A stretch of DNA of 6,839 bases, taken from assembly GCA_030654635.1 (NCBI GenBank), contig JAURXE010000343.1, positions 1 through 6,839 of the forward strand. The letters are read 5' to 3'. Below, piece by piece: positions 6,264 through 6,839 of the stretch; within the stretch, counting starts at the first letter, position 1; each line of letters starts with the position of its first letter. Origin of the DNA: Pseudomonas sp. Lineage in GTDB: Bacteria > Pseudomonadota > Gammaproteobacteria > Pseudomonadales > Pseudomonadaceae. The translations under genes and the position numbers were made by a program. The notes under the pieces were generated by a model. The model ran no database searches. It was not told the origin of the DNA and worked only from the letters and a program-made list of their open reading frames with translations.

Positions 6264-6839
6264 ATGGTCTACCGCACGACAGCCACCCGTATCGACCGCG
6301 ACCAGGCCCTGCGCGAGCGCATTCTCGAGCAGGCCTTGGCGCGGGTGATTGCCGGCGGTTTTGCCGCCCTGACCATGCAGGCCCTGGCCGACGCGGTGGG
6401 CATTGCCACCGGCAGTCTGTATCGCCACTTCAGCAATAAGGGTGAACTGGCCGCCGAGGTCTTTGCGCGTGCCAGCCAGCGCGAGGTGGACGCACTGGCT
6501 GCCACCCTGAATGCCCCCGGTACGCCGTCACAACGCCTGGCCGCCGGCGTACAGCAGTTCGCCGCACGCGCCTGGCACAGCCGTCGGCTGGCCTACGCGC
6601 TGATCGCCGAGCCGGTGGAGCCGCAAGTCGATGAGCAGCGCCTGATCTACCGCCGCGCCTATGCCGAGCTGTTTGGCGACCTGCTGGAGGAGGGCATGGG
6701 CGCCGGCCAGTTTGCCCGCCAGCCGACCGCCCTGATCGCTGCTTGCCTGGTGGGCGCGATTGCCGAAGCCCTGGTCGGGCCGCTGGCGCCCGCCGCGCAA
6801 AGCCTGCAGTCCGATCCACAACAACTGGCCGCAGTCAGC
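6264..6839 (+). CDS. TetR/AcrR-family transcriptional regulator, extreme C-terminus cut by window edge
   Basis: The frame is open from ATG 6264 to the right edge, giving 192 residues, close to full length for a family of about 190-220. Residues 14-62 form the TetR DNA-binding domain, with the helix-turn-helix around 36-58: LTMQALADAVGIATGSLYRHF, split here at LTMQALADAV and GIATGSLYRHF, then NKGEL. The rest is an alpha-helical ligand-binding and dimerisation domain of unknown ligand. The start is supported by AGGA at 6252-6255, 8 nt upstream, which lies within a double palindrome (6218-6261) that is the likely autoregulatory operator. It follows the kinase operon by 92 bases on the same strand but with its own control region, so it is probably a separate unit. 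TetR genes usually control a neighbour; the target may lie beyond the right edge. No symbol can be assigned. Confidence 0.9.
   Translation, partial: MVYRTTATRIDRDQALRERILEQALARVIAGGFAALTMQALADAVGIATGSLYRHFSNKGELAAEVFARASQREVDALAATLNAPGTPSQRLAAGVQQFAARAWHSRRLAYALIAEPVEPQVDEQRLIYRRAYAELFGDLLEEGMGAGQFARQPTALIAACLVGAIAEALVGPLAPAAQSLQSDPQQLAAVS

Overview
The window is GC-rich and ordinary in codon use. It looks like the chromosome of a gamma-proteobacterium, most likely Pseudomonas or a close relative. This rests on a FadL/OmpP1-type outer membrane channel and two hybrid histidine kinases with the domain order of Pseudomonas LadS (7TMR-DISMED2, 7TMR-DISM, HisKA, HATPase, receiver). The genus is an inference from gene families; there is no rRNA or other marker gene.

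Layout. Positions 1-879 (minus strand) hold the first 293 codons of a FadL-family channel gene that runs off the left edge. Positions 880-1339 are a 460-base divergent intergenic region. It contains a strongly AT-rich stretch (961-1060, 25% GC by direct count), a helically phased short direct repeat, a perfect 14-bp inverted repeat with a 2-bp centre, and a possible alternative-hairpin element just before the first kinase start. Positions 1340-3739 and 3736-6171 (plus strand) are two paralogous LadS-like hybrid sensor kinases joined by an ATGA stop/start overlap, so they almost certainly form one translationally coupled operon. Positions 6172-6263 hold a hairpin without a U-tract and a striking nested palindrome. 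From 6264 to the right edge is a nearly complete TetR-family regulator whose ribosome binding site lies inside that palindrome.

How the parts may work together. Each kinase should sense something in the periplasm through its DISMED2 domain, pass the signal through seven membrane helices, and autophosphorylate. It should then move phosphate to its own C-terminal receiver and on to an external histidine phosphotransfer protein; no Hpt domain or output regulator is encoded here. The first kinase has every expected catalytic residue. The second has an intact transmitter, but its receiver has lost one acidic-pocket aspartate and the aromatic switch residue. The pair may therefore have split roles. 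The TetR regulator is probably autoregulated through the two 14-bp palindromes before its start. The fadL promoter region carries a different palindrome whose regulator cannot be identified from the sequence.

Most interesting points: the tandem kinase pair with an asymmetric, degenerate second receiver; the palindrome-of-palindromes operator of the TetR gene; and the repeat-rich AT island between fadL and the kinases.
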